From: Streptomyces sp. CB02261 | GTDB lineage: Bacteria; Actinomycetota; Actinomycetes; Streptomycetales; Streptomycetaceae | Direction of reading: 5' to 3' | DNA length: 64,000 nucleotides | Assembly: GCF_001905665.1 (NCBI RefSeq) | Contig: NZ_LIVX01000011.1 | Span: forward strand, 1-64,000 | Shown here: in pieces, positions 34,028 to 45,686 of the stretch | Layout of the letters: every line of letters starts with the position of its first letter | Position numbering within the stretch: the stretch's first letter is position 1 | Program-made: the position numbers and the translations under genes | Notes under the pieces: model-generated | Databases searched by the model: none | What the model saw: the letters and a program-made list of their open reading frames with translations, nothing else | Told to the model about the DNA's origin: nothing

Positions 34028-35296
34028 ATGACCTCCGAGACGATCGCCGGACCGACCTCAGCCGCGTCACCCTCCGAGGGGGCGACCGCCGCACCGGCAC
34101 CACCGCCGCCCGCCCACACCTGGGCCGTCGACGACCTCCCCGCCCTCGCCTTCGACCCGCTGCTCGCCGAGCTCCTGGTCAAGGAGCCCGTCGCCCGCAT
34201 CCGGCTGCCGTTCACCGCGGAGAACGAGGCCTGGCTCGTGACGCGGTACGAGGACGTGCGCACGGTGACCTCCGACCCCCGGTTCAGCCGGACGGCTCTC
34301 CTCGACCGTCAGGTCACCGGGATGACCGGGCACATGGTGGCCTCGAAGGCCGCGCTCAACTACGCCGATCCGCCGTACCACACCCAGCTCCGCAAGGCGG
34401 TGACCAAGACCTTCACCGGACGGAGCACCGGGCGGCTCCGTCCGCTGACCCAGGCGAGCACCGACCGCTTCCTCGACGCGATGGAGGCGGCCGGCCGCCC
34501 CGCCGACCTGATGAAGCACCTGCACGGCCCGCTGCCGATGGCGGTGGTGTGCGACCTGCTCGGCGTCCCCGAGGAGGACCGGGCGGAACTGGCCTCCTGG
34601 CCCGACCTCATCCTGTCGTCGGGCCCCGGCCCGGAGAGCAGCAGGGCCGCCAAGGCCCAGATCCGCGGCTACGTCACCCGGCTGCTCGACCGGCGTCGCG
34701 CCGAGCCCCGGGACGATCTGGCGGGAGAGCTCGCGGAGGCCCTCGCGGAGGGCCGGATCACCGGCGACGAGGCCGTCTCGCTGGCCATGGCGATCCTGAT
34801 CAGCGGCGCCCACGCGGTACGGAACAACAGCGCCAACATGGTGTACGTGCTGCTCACCCGGCCGGAGCTGGCGGACCGGCTGCGCGCCGAGCCGGAGCTG
34901 CTGCCCCGGGCCGTGGACGAACTGCTGCGCTGGATCCCGCACCGCAACGGAGTCGGGCTGCCGCGGATCGCGACGGAGGACGTCGAGGTCGGCGGGGTGA
35001 CCATCCGGGCGGGCGAGGCGGTGTACGCCTCCTACCTCGCGGCCAACCGGGACCCGGAGGTCTTCGAGGACCCGCACACCCTCGACTTCGACCGGGAGGG
35101 CGTCGGGCACGTCTCCTTCGGGCACGGTCCGCACCACTGCATGGGCGCGATGCTCACCCGCATGGAGTCCGAGGTGATGCTGTCGACGCTGCTGCGGCGC
35201 TATCCGGAGCTGCGGCTCGCGGGGCGGCCCGAGGACGTGGTGTGGCAGTCGAAGGGGCTGATCCGAGGCCCGCGGGAACTCCTCGTCACCTGGTGA
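34028..35296 (+). CDS. Cytochrome P450, CYP158A-like (flaviolin-coupling type)
   Basis: 422 aa from the ATG at 34028 (weak AAGG site); the frame is open to 33923 but those residues look non-coding. ExxR is in ELLRWIPHRNGVG; the heme ligand is C371 in FGHGPHHCMG. The ELLRWIPHRN...GLPRIA...YLAANRDPEVF stretch closely matches what I recall of CYP158A2, which couples flaviolin into dimers and trimers. The I-helix reads SGAHAVRNNSANM in place of the usual AGxxT, as also seen in CYP158A2. Beside rppA it probably modifies the same naphthoquinone to a brown pigment. No ferredoxin gene nearby. Confidence 0.9.
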   Translation: MTSETIAGPTSAASPSEGATAAPAPPPPAHTWAVDDLPALAFDPLLAELLVKEPVARIRLPFTAENEAWLVTRYEDVRTVTSDPRFSRTALLDRQVTGMTGHMVASKAALNYADPPYHTQLRKAVTKTFTGRSTGRLRPLTQASTDRFLDAMEAAGRPADLMKHLHGPLPMAVVCDLLGVPEEDRAELASWPDLILSSGPGPESSRAAKAQIRGYVTRLLDRRRAEPRDDLAGELAEALAEGRITGDEAVSLAMAILISGAHAVRNNSANMVYVLLTRPELADRLRAEPELLPRAVDELLRWIPHRNGVGLPRIATEDVEVGGVTIRAGEAVYASYLAANRDPEVFEDPHTLDFDREGVGHVSFGHGPHHCMGAMLTRMESEVMLSTLLRRYPELRLAGRPEDVVWQSKGLIRGPRELLVTW

Positions 35297-35309
35297 GGCG
35301 GTGACGGAC

Positions 35310-35343
35310 GAGCGGGCGCCCTCCGGTGGGAGGACGCCCGCTC
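35310..35343. terminator. Bidirectional terminator between P450 gene and ribF
   Basis: Outer nine-bp stem (35310-35318 with 35335-35343) and an inner six-bp CCCTCC/GGGAGG stem around a GGT loop, between convergent genes. Confidence 0.8.
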
Positions 35344-35359
35344 TTCGCTCAGGTCGGTC

Positions 35360-36328
35360 TCAGACCGTGGGGTGGTGCTCCCGGTCGTACGCCTCCGTCA
35401 GCTCCCGGCAGCGCTTCACGTCGCCCGCCATCGCCTGGAGCAGGTCGTCCAGGGTGTCGAACTTCAGCATCCCGCGCACGTACTCCAGGAAGTCCACGGC
35501 CACGTGCAGCCCGTACAGGTCGAGCCCCTCGCGGTCGATCGCGTACGCCTCGACCGTCCGCTCCGTGCCGTCGAACTGCGGGTTCGTGCCGACCGAGATG
35601 GCGGCCGGCATCCGCTCGCCCGCGGCCGTCAGCCAGCCCGCGTAGACGCCGTCCGCCGGGATCGCGGTGTGCGGGAGGGTCTCGACGTTCGCCGTCGGGA
35701 AGCCGAGCTCGCGGCCGCGCTGCGCGCCGCGGACCACGACGCCCTCGACCCGGTGCGGGCGGCCCAGGATCTCGCCCGCCCCGGCCATGTCGCCCTCGGC
35801 GACGAGCCGGCGGGTGAGGGTGGAGGAGAAGGGCTGGCCGCCGCCCGCCGAGCCGCTGACGAACAGGTCGATGACCTCGACCTCGTAGTCGTAGGTGGCG
35901 CCGAGCTCGGACAGGAAGGCGACGTTCCCGGCGGCCCGGTGTCCGAAGCGGAAGTTGGGGCCCTCGATGACGGCCTTCGCGTGCAGCTTGTCGACGAGCA
36001 CCTTGACGATGAAGTCGGCCGGGGACAGCTGGGAGAACTCTGCGGTGAACGGCAGCACGAGCACCGCGTCCACCCCGAGGCCGGCCATCAGCTCGGCGCG
36101 CCGGTGGTGCGGGGCGAGCAGCGGCGGGTGGCTGCCCGGCCGTACGACCTCGGAGGGGTGCGGGTCGAAGGTGACCACGACGGACGGCACACCGAGCTCC
36201 CGGGCCCGCTCGACGGCCCGCCCGATGATCAGCTGGTGACCGCGGTGCACACCGTCGTAGGAGCCGATGGTGACGACGCTGCGTCCCCAGTCCTGGGGAA
36301 TGTCCTCCAAGCCACGCCAGCGCTGCAC
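35360..36328 (-). CDS. ribF: Bifunctional riboflavin kinase/FMN adenylyltransferase
   Basis: Makes FMN and then FAD from riboflavin. The adenylyltransferase half comes first (VVTIGSYDGVHRGHQ, about 17-31; later EGPNFRFGHRAAG). The kinase half follows (from about 185: ILGRPHRVEGVVVRGAQRG, then ELGFPTANV). 322 aa, normal length. I chose the GTG at 36328: AGGAG lies eight bases upstream and the protein begins VQRWRGLEDIP as in other streptomycetes. It lies 31 bp downstream of the giant NTPase gene, on the same strand. Confidence 0.95.
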   Translation of the reverse strand: MQRWRGLEDIPQDWGRSVVTIGSYDGVHRGHQLIIGRAVERARELGVPSVVVTFDPHPSEVVRPGSHPPLLAPHHRRAELMAGLGVDAVLVLPFTAEFSQLSPADFIVKVLVDKLHAKAVIEGPNFRFGHRAAGNVAFLSELGATYDYEVEVIDLFVSGSAGGGQPFSSTLTRRLVAEGDMAGAGEILGRPHRVEGVVVRGAQRGRELGFPTANVETLPHTAIPADGVYAGWLTAAGERMPAAISVGTNPQFDGTERTVEAYAIDREGLDLYGLHVAVDFLEYVRGMLKFDTLDDLLQAMAGDVKRCRELTEAYDREHHPTV

Positions 36329-36359
36329 TGTGACCGCTCCTCGTCCGCCTGTTCGCCGA

Positions 36360-39300
36360 TTACGCAGGTCTAAGACTGCCATGCCCACGGCCGTCGGTTC
36401 GCATCGGCATGGAAGTGCCGTGGTGCCGCAGGGCCTGGAGGCTCTCGGGGCCGAGCAGCGGCACCCACTCGGCGGGGGCGGCGACCGTCCACCGGGCGAT
36501 CAGAGCGGCGAACGGGGGCCGGGCGCGGGCGAGTCCCGCGAGGGCCGCGTCCAGCCGCCCCGCGGCTTCGGGGGTACGGGTCCACAGGGTGCCGACCCGG
36601 TGGGTGAGTTCCCTCGTACGCGGCTCGCTGCGGCGCTCCGCGCCCTCGGCGGCGGCCGTCAGGAGGGCCTCCAGGACGGTGAGGTCCCCCGTCTCGGCCT
36701 CGTACCGCTCGTGTTCGAGGAGTACGTCGAGCAGCTCGGCCCGCAGATGGCGGGAGGCGCCGGTGCCGGGGGCGGCGAGGACGGGCGCGAGGGCGCGGCG
36801 AACCGGGGCGGGGCGGCCCCGGATGAGCCCGGCGACCAGCGGGAAGAGCACGGACCGCGCCGCCGGGCCGTCCTCGAACCGCCGGTCGACGAAGGCGGCC
36901 ACGTGCCCTGCGCCCTCGGGGTGCCGGGCGACGTAGTCGCGGACGAGCGCGGCGATCCGTCGGGCGAGCGCGGGCGCGTCGACCTCGGCGAGGGCGCGCA
37001 GGGTGGCTGCCGGGGCCTCGCCCGTGCCGTGCAGCCGGGCCCCGAGGGCGGCGAGCACCGGTCCCGGGTCGGCCGCCAGGGCCTCGACGAGGGCCTCGGC
37101 GGGCACCCGGGGCTCGGCGAGGGCGCGCGGCAGATGACGGGCGCGGGTGTGCGGGTCGCGGATCAGGAGGCCGAGGGCGGCGCCGTGGAGGGCCTGGTCC
37201 CCGGGGCGGGCGAGCAGGGCGAGGGCGGCGAAGCGGAGGAGTTCGCGGTCGGCGGAGGTGGCGGCGTGACCGGCGACCAGATGGCCGTACGTGGCGGCGG
37301 CGACACGCCGCTCCGGGCGCCCGTCGTCGTGCGCCCACCGGTCGACGGCGCGGCAGACGGCCGCGGGCTCGTCCTCGGCGAGGGCGGCGAGGAGACCGTC
37401 GGCGAGCGGATGCGCGGTGGCGACGAGGGCCTCGCACAGGTCGTCGACGGCGAGCGCCCGATGGGTGTGCAGCAGGGCCTGGGCTGCGGTGGCGACGGTC
37501 GCGTGCGGGGCGGCGGGGACGGGACGGTCGTCGGAGAACCAGCGGCAGAGGAGCGGCTGGACGCCCCGGGGGTCGGCGGCGAGCATCCCGGCGACGGCGT
37601 CGAGACTCCGGTCGCCGGCGGTCTCCGGGCCGGACGGGGGGTCGGCGGGCACGAGCCGCCGCAGCAGATCGATCCGCTCGTCCTCACCGAGCGCGAGCCC
37701 CTGCCAGAACTCCGGCCCGAACGCGGCGAACACGGTGTGCCGCTCGGCCCGGCCGCCGATCCGGTCGGCGAGGAGCCGCAGCGCGGGCAGGTACGGCCGG
37801 GGGTCCGGCAGCCGCCGCACGCTCTCCCGGAGCAGCCGTGAGGCCCACCAAGGCCCGTCACCGGAGGCCTCACGGCCCTCGTCCGCGAAGCGGCCGAGGG
37901 CGTCGGCGAGCACGGCGAGCCTCGGGACGAGGGCGGCGGGGCCCCGGTCGTGGTGGAGCAGCAGCAGCGCCTGGAGGACGGGCCCGATGCGGTGCCGCGG
38001 GACGGGCGCGGCCGAGCCGCCCCCACCGGCCGCGCCCCGGGCCGCCGCCTCCTCGACGACGACCCTCTGCCGGGGCACCACGGGCGCCGCGCCGGGGGCG
38101 GGGGGAAGGGGGGATTCGGCGGGGGCGGTGAGCCCGCCCACCGACGCCGCGGGCCCCGCTCCGGCCGGCACCGCTGCCCCCGCGGGCCGCGCGGCGACGA
38201 ACCCGCGGGTCGCGGGAACAGCGTCGAGCGCGCGGAGGCCCGTGCCGAGCGACCGCCTGCCCCGGCCGGCCGGCCCCGACGCCGCCGCCGACGGCCCCCC
38301 GGACACACCCGACAGGCCGGGTTCCCCCGACGTCGGGCCGGCCGACCCGACAGGCACGCTCATCCCGTACCGGTCCCCCGGACCCGACGCCGCAGCCCCG
38401 ACCGACCCACCGGAGACACCCGACAGGCCCGGCCCACCCGACCCCGGGCCAGCCGGCCCGTACCGGTCCCCCGGACCCGACGACGCGGCCCCGACCGACC
38501 CACCGGAGACACCCGACAGGCCCGGCCCACCCGACCCCGGGCCAGCCGGCCCGGCAGAGTCGGGCACGGCCGGCCCGTCCCCGTCTCCCGGACCCGAGGC
38601 CGCCGCCCCGGGGCCCCTCCCGTCCAGGTCCTCCGCCCCCGCCACCGTCCCGGCCAGGTCCCCCGGGTCCGGGTCCGCCGTTCCCTCGAAGAGGAGGGCG
38701 TGCAGGGCCGTGTCGAGGTCCAGGTGGGCCGCCTGGACCCAGTCCGCGAGTTCCTCGTGGGCGAAGCGGTAGCCCGAGCCCGCGGGGACGAGGAGGCCCT
38801 CGGTGAGGACGGCGGAGGCCCAGCCGTCCCGCCAGGGGAAGAGCTCCTCGAACGAGGCCCGGTCGAGGACGCCGTGTCCGGGGCCGAGGCACCGGCGGGC
38901 CGCCTCGTGGACCTGTCCTGTCACGCGCGCGGCGAGCCGGCGTACGGCGGTGCCCCGGACGAGCGGCCGGGAGCCGGCGGCGATCCGGACGGCGATCCGC
39001 AGGCACAGCAGGTCCAGGTAGGCGGTGAAGATCTCCTCGCGTCCGGGCCGCCCCGGCACGTCCGCCGGCAGCGCGGCCCGCACCTCCGCGAGCAGCCGCA
39101 GCGCGAGGGGGTGGCGGGCGTCGGCCTCGGCGAGGTCCGTCTCGGCGAGCCCGTACCCCTCGCGTACGGCCCGTGCCTCCCCCTCGGAGTACGGCCCGAG
39201 GGCGAGCGCGGGCGGCCCGTCCCCGGCTCCGGTCGCCGGCCGGTGGAGGGTGCCCGGGGTGTAGAGGGCGCCGGCCAGTTCCCAGTGCTCGGGCCGGCAG

Positions 39301-40436
39301 GCGGTGACGAGCCGGACGTGGTGGGCGCGGAGCCAGTCCTCGGTGGCCGCCGTCCAGTCGCCGAGCCGGTGGGCGAGGAGCGGTGGCATCTCCTCGGGGC
39401 CGTCGAGGACGACGAGGAGCGGGCGGCCCGCGTCGCGGGCGAGGGCGGCGGCCCGTTCCGGAGTGGCGACCGTGGTGTCGCCGGGCGCCCCGGAGGCGGC
39501 GACGATACGGCCCGCCTGGTGCAGGGCGCGGCCGACGGCGTCGGCGAGGGAGCGGTCCTCGGCGCGCAGGTCGGCACCGCGCAGCCGGACCGTGGGGGCG
39601 GGCTCGACGCCCCGGGCGCGGCGGGCGCAGAGGGCGGCGAGAGCCGTGGTACGGCCGGTGCCGGGGGCGCCGACGAGCGCGAGGACGGGTGCGTCGCCCG
39701 CGGTGAGGCGGGCGAACTCGCGGACGCATTCGGGGCGTTCGACGGGCTCGGGCCAGGGGTCGGGGTCCCGTACGGGTCCGGTGGAGGTGGCGGTGAGTTC
39801 GAGGATCCCGGCGAGGTTCAGGTCGGGTCCGTAGGCGGGGACGGTCGCCGCGTTGCGCCGCAGCAGGTCGGCGAGGGCGCCTTCGGGCCGGAGCGGGACC
39901 GCGTATCCGGCGGCTTTGCGGTCGCCGTGCAGGGCGCTGCCGAGGACGGCGAGGACGGTGCCGGTGGTGGTGTCGAGGACGGGTCCGCCGGCGGCCTCTC
40001 CGCCGAACCGGAGGGCTTCGGCGCCCTCGGTGCCGATGGCGAGTTCGAGGGCGTCGGCGACGGCGTGGAAGCGGTCGGTGGCGGCGTACGTGACGGCGGC
40101 GGGGCCGAGCACGCGCGCCTCGCGCCAGCCGTGGGCGGCGATCCGCACGTACGTACCGGGTTCCACCTCGGGGCGGGTCGCGACGGGCAGCGGGCGGAGG
40201 CCGAGGCCCTCGGTCCGTACGAGGGCGAGGCCGCTCTCCGGCAGAGGGGTGACGGCCTCGCCCTCGGCGAGCCAGGTCCGGTCGCCTGGGGCGTGCAGGA
40301 GGACACGGCTGAGCCCGTCGACGGCTTCGTGACTGGTGACGACCGTTCCGTGGTGGTCGGCGAGGAATCCGGTGCCGCGCGGCCGGCCCGCCTGATCGCA
40401 GATCCGTACCAGCGTCGCCAGGTCCCCGCGTCCCAT
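36360..40436 (-). CDS. Giant pseudo-trypsin/STAND-type NTPase fusion with helical repeats
   Basis: 1358 aa. Residues 1-190 have a trypsin/HtrA-type fold (GTGFLADHHGTVVTSHEAV, LALVRTEGLGLRPLPV, GGPVLDTTTG, AGYAVPLRP). In ungapped alignment the catalytic His position holds E37 (H36 is one place early), Asp is G69 and Ser is A149 (EAAGGP for GDSGGP), so it should be inactive. Residues about 225-590 are a NACHT/STAND-like NTPase: Walker A GAPGTGRTT (256-264, Arg for Lys), Walker B LLVVLDGPEE (D345), sensor TACRPEHW (R381). A Gly/Pro/Ser linker (about 595-790) with 31-residue repeats precedes about 550 residues of helical-repeat sequence. ATG start without a clear ribosome site. Protease-NTPase fusions are known as bacterial signalling and defence proteins; its ligand and output are unknown. 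Confidence 0.85.
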   Translation of the reverse strand: MGRGDLATLVRICDQAGRPRGTGFLADHHGTVVTSHEAVDGLSRVLLHAPGDRTWLAEGEAVTPLPESGLALVRTEGLGLRPLPVATRPEVEPGTYVRIAAHGWREARVLGPAAVTYAATDRFHAVADALELAIGTEGAEALRFGGEAAGGPVLDTTTGTVLAVLGSALHGDRKAAGYAVPLRPEGALADLLRRNAATVPAYGPDLNLAGILELTATSTGPVRDPDPWPEPVERPECVREFARLTAGDAPVLALVGAPGTGRTTALAALCARRARGVEPAPTVRLRGADLRAEDRSLADAVGRALHQAGRIVAASGAPGDTTVATPERAAALARDAGRPLLVVLDGPEEMPPLLAHRLGDWTAATEDWLRAHHVRLVTACRPEHWELAGALYTPGTLHRPATGAGDGPPALALGPYSEGEARAVREGYGLAETDLAEADARHPLALRLLAEVRAALPADVPGRPGREEIFTAYLDLLCLRIAVRIAAGSRPLVRGTAVRRLAARVTGQVHEAARRCLGPGHGVLDRASFEELFPWRDGWASAVLTEGLLVPAGSGYRFAHEELADWVQAAHLDLDTALHALLFEGTADPDPGDLAGTVAGAEDLDGRGPGAAASGPGDGDGPAVPDSAGPAGPGSGGPGLSGVSGGSVGAASSGPGDRYGPAGPGSGGPGLSGVSGGSVGAAASGPGDRYGMSVPVGSAGPTSGEPGLSGVSGGPSAAASGPAGRGRRSLGTGLRALDAVPATRGFVAARPAGAAVPAGAGPAASVGGLTAPAESPLPPAPGAAPVVPRQRVVVEEAAARGAAGGGGSAAPVPRHRIGPVLQALLLLHHDRGPAALVPRLAVLADALGRFADEGREASGDGPWWASRLLRESVRRLPDPRPYLPALRLLADRIGGRAERHTVFAAFGPEFWQGLALGEDERIDLLRRLVPADPPSGPETAGDRSLDAVAGMLAADPRGVQPLLCRWFSDDRPVPAAPHATVATAAQALLHTHRALAVDDLCEALVATAHPLADGLLAALAEDEPAAVCRAVDRWAHDDGRPERRVAAATYGHLVAGHAATSADRELLRFAALALLARPGDQALHGAALGLLIRDPHTRARHLPRALAEPRVPAEALVEALAADPGPVLAALGARLHGTGEAPAATLRALAEVDAPALARRIAALVRDYVARHPEGAGHVAAFVDRRFEDGPAARSVLFPLVAGLIRGRPAPVRRALAPVLAAPGTGASRHLRAELLDVLLEHERYEAETGDLTVLEALLTAAAEGAERRSEPRTRELTHRVGTLWTRTPEAAGRLDAALAGLARARPPFAALIARWTVAAPAEWVPLLGPESLQALRHHGTSMPMRTDGRGHGSLRPA
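38364..38549 (-). repeat. Two 93-bp tandem repeats in the NTPase linker
   Basis: Copies 38364-38456 and 38457-38549 differ at two bases. Partial, more diverged copies extend on both sides. The unit encodes 31 residues of Gly/Ser/Pro-rich linker and keeps the reading frame. Confidence 0.9.
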
Positions 40437-40580
40437 GGTGACGACGGTAGGTCGCCGGTGATCACTCCGAGGCGCCCGCGGGCGAACGCGCCCCCTGGCA
40501 CTCCCCCGTTCACTCCGAGCGCCTCCCCGATGGGGTGATTCTTCGGCGTTCCGCCGGACAGTCTCTCCCGGGGGAACGAC

Positions 40581-40612
40581 GTGGGGCGGGCACGCGCGCG
40601 TGCCCGCCCCAC
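40581..40612 (-). terminator. Terminator after truB, perfect 32-bp palindrome
   Basis: 40581-40596 is the exact reverse complement of 40597-40612. It lies 22 bases past the truB stop and about 145 bases before the NTPase gene start. It separates the infB-rbfA-truB series from the NTPase-ribF unit. Confidence 0.8.
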
Positions 40613-40634
40613 CGGAGCGTCGGAGCCGGTCGGC

Positions 40635-41534
40635 TCAGCCGAAGACGGCGAGACTCTTGGCCTTGCCGCGCTGGTCCTCGACCAGCGCGAGCAGCTTCCC
40701 GTCCGGTCCGAAGACCGCCACGGGGCCCGCCGGGTACGCCGGCATCTCCAGGCGGACGCCGTTGAGCAGCAGCTGGGCCCGCTTCTCGTCGACCTCCCAC
40801 CGGGGGAACGCCGCCGTGGCGGCGTCGGCGACCGGCATGACCGTCAGCTCCTGCTGGAGCTGGTCGAGCGTCTTCGCCGAGTCCAGCTTGTACGGGCCGA
40901 CCCGGGTGCGGCGCAGCGCGGTCAGGTGCCCGCCCACGCCGAGCCCGGCGCCGAGGTCGCGGGCGAGCGCCCGGATGTACGTACCGGAGGAGCAGACGAC
41001 GGAGACGACCAGGTCGACGACGGGGGTCCCGTCCTCGGCGGTCGCCTCGCGGACGTCGTACACCTGGAAGGAGGAGACGGTGACCGGGCGGGCCGGGATC
41101 TCGAACTCCTCGCCGCCGCGCACGCGCGCGTAGGACCGCTTGCCGTCGATCTTGATCGCGGAGACCTTCGACGGCACCTGCATGATGGCGCCGGTCAGCT
41201 CGGCGACGCCCGCGTCGATGCCTTCGCGGGTGACCTTCGAAGCGTCGACCGACGCCGTGATCTCGCCCTCGGCGTCGTCGGTGATCGTCGTCTGGCCCAG
41301 GCGGATGGTGCCCAGGTACTCCTTCTCGGTCAGCGCGAGGTGACCGAGGAGCTTGGTGGCCCGCTCCACGCCGAGGACGAGGACGCCGGTGGCCATGGGG
41401 TCGAGCGTGCCCGCGTGGCCGACCCTGCGGGTCTTCGCGATCCCGCGCATCTTGGCCACGACGTCGTGCGAGGTGAATCCCGACGGCTTGTCGACGATGA
41501 CAAGGCCGTCGGGAGTCTTTGCTGCGTTGCTCAT
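40635..41534 (-). CDS. truB: tRNA pseudouridine(55) synthase
   Basis: Converts U55 to pseudouridine in the T-loop of tRNAs. 299 aa. The catalytic aspartate is D45 in GHAGTLDPMATGVL. Further family blocks are KPSGFTSHDVV near the N-terminus and CSSGTYIRALARDLG (about 185-199). A PUA-like C-terminal domain completes it. The ATG overlaps the rbfA stop (ATGA), so the two are translationally coupled. Confidence 0.96.
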   Translation of the reverse strand: MSNAAKTPDGLVIVDKPSGFTSHDVVAKMRGIAKTRRVGHAGTLDPMATGVLVLGVERATKLLGHLALTEKEYLGTIRLGQTTITDDAEGEITASVDASKVTREGIDAGVAELTGAIMQVPSKVSAIKIDGKRSYARVRGGEEFEIPARPVTVSSFQVYDVREATAEDGTPVVDLVVSVVCSSGTYIRALARDLGAGLGVGGHLTALRRTRVGPYKLDSAKTLDQLQQELTVMPVADAATAAFPRWEVDEKRAQLLLNGVRLEMPAYPAGPVAVFGPDGKLLALVEDQRGKAKSLAVFG

Positions 41535-41971
41535 TCGGCGGCTTCGTCCTCGCCCGGCTTCTTGTAGGGGTCGGCGTCACCGGCGAAGGTGGCGCCCGAG
41601 GACGCCTCCCGCACCTGCTCGTCCGAGGCCCGCGCCTTGTCGAGGAGGTCCTCGATGGTCTTGGCGTTCTCCGGGAGGGCGTCGGCCACGAAGGTCAGCG
41701 TCGGGGTGAACTTGGTCCCGGCCGCCCGGCCGACGGCCGAACGGAGGATGCCCTTGGCGCTCTCCAGGCCGGCCGCGGCGCTCGCCCGGTCCTCGTCGTC
41801 GCCGTAGACCGTGTAGAAGACCGTGGCCTCCCGCAGGTCGCCGGTGACGCGGGTGTCCGTGATGGTCACGTGCGTACCCAGGCGGGGGTCCTTGATGCCG
41901 CGCTGCAGCTTCTCGGCGACCACCTCCCGGATGAGGTCTGCCAGCTTCTTCGCCCGCGCGTTGTCGGCCAC
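41531..41971 (-). CDS. rbfA: 30S ribosome-binding factor A
   Basis: KH-type 16S rRNA-binding protein needed for late 30S maturation. 146 aa. It begins with the typical ADNARAKKLADLIREVVAEK helix and contains KDPRLGTHVTITDTRVTGDL, then FTPTLTFVADALPENAKTIEDLL. A Glu/Lys-rich tail extends beyond the usual domain. GTG start, 30 bp after the DUF503 gene. Confidence 0.95.
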   Translation of the reverse strand: MADNARAKKLADLIREVVAEKLQRGIKDPRLGTHVTITDTRVTGDLREATVFYTVYGDDEDRASAAAGLESAKGILRSAVGRAAGTKFTPTLTFVADALPENAKTIEDLLDKARASDEQVREASSGATFAGDADPYKKPGEDEAAE

Positions 41972-42001
41972 TGGTCCTTCTCCTTCTTCGCCTTGCTCAA
42001 A

Positions 42002-42295
42002 TCAGTCTTCATCAGTGTGGAGCCTGCGGCGCACCGACAGCAGCTCCACCTCGGGGCGGGCGGCGACGAGCCGCTCGCACCGGTCCAGTACGTCGTTGAG
42101 GTGTCCCGTGTCCCCCGACACCATCGCGACGCCGATCTCGGCCCGTCGGTGGAGGTTCTGGCCGCCGACCTCCGCCACGCTCACCGCGAACTTCCGCTGG
42201 AGCTCGGCGACGATCGGCTTGACGACGGAGCGTTTCTCCTTCAACGAACGAACGTCGCCGAGGAGCAGATCGAAGGACAGTGTCCCCACATACAT
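42002..42295 (-). CDS. DUF503 family protein
   Basis: 97 aa, all within the DUF503 (YlxP-like) family: MYVGTLSFDLLLGDVRSLKEKRSVVKP and the V.EVGGQNLH segment are characteristic. The B. subtilis relative YlxP is encoded between infB and rbfA, the same place as here. Small alpha/beta cytoplasmic protein, suspected to act in translation or ribosome assembly; function unproven. Confidence 0.92.
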   Translation of the reverse strand: MYVGTLSFDLLLGDVRSLKEKRSVVKPIVAELQRKFAVSVAEVGGQNLHRRAEIGVAMVSGDTGHLNDVLDRCERLVAARPEVELLSVRRRLHTDED

Positions 42296-42377
42296 GTGTG
42301 TCCGGATGTCCCGCCGGTTCGGGTTCGATGTGCCCGCCGACCGCTCGGCGGGGACACCGGAAACCGTACACGCAACG

Positions 42378-42421
42378 GCCGGGGCCGATCGACGGAATAC
42401 TTTCCGCCGACCGGCCCCGGC
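42378..42421 (-). terminator. Terminator of infB
   Basis: 20-bp stem (42378-42397 with 42402-42421) with a four-base loop, 22 bases after the infB stop. Two positions are A-C mismatches on the plus-strand transcript but G-U pairs on the minus-strand one, so the structure is complete only in the infB direction. Confidence 0.8.
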
Positions 42422-42443
42422 TCACGCGTGCGATCGGACGCGA

Positions 42444-45536
<3,093 letters not shown>

Positions 45537-45686
45537 TTTGCTCCTTTGTGAGGTCCGGTTACCGCCGGACCGTCGCTACTTCATGGGCGTACTCATCGCG
45601 TACTCATCGAGTGCTCATCGCAATCTCGACCTACTTCCAACTCGCGAGGTACCTGACCGCACGGTGTTCCGTGCCGTACTTCTTGT

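Noticed and set aside
35345..36400. FMN riboswitch near ribF
   Set aside because: The gap before ribF is only 31 bp and holds no conserved aptamer sequence.
38300..38600. Repeats considered as a CRISPR array
   Set aside because: Units are contiguous 93-bp coding repeats without spacers.
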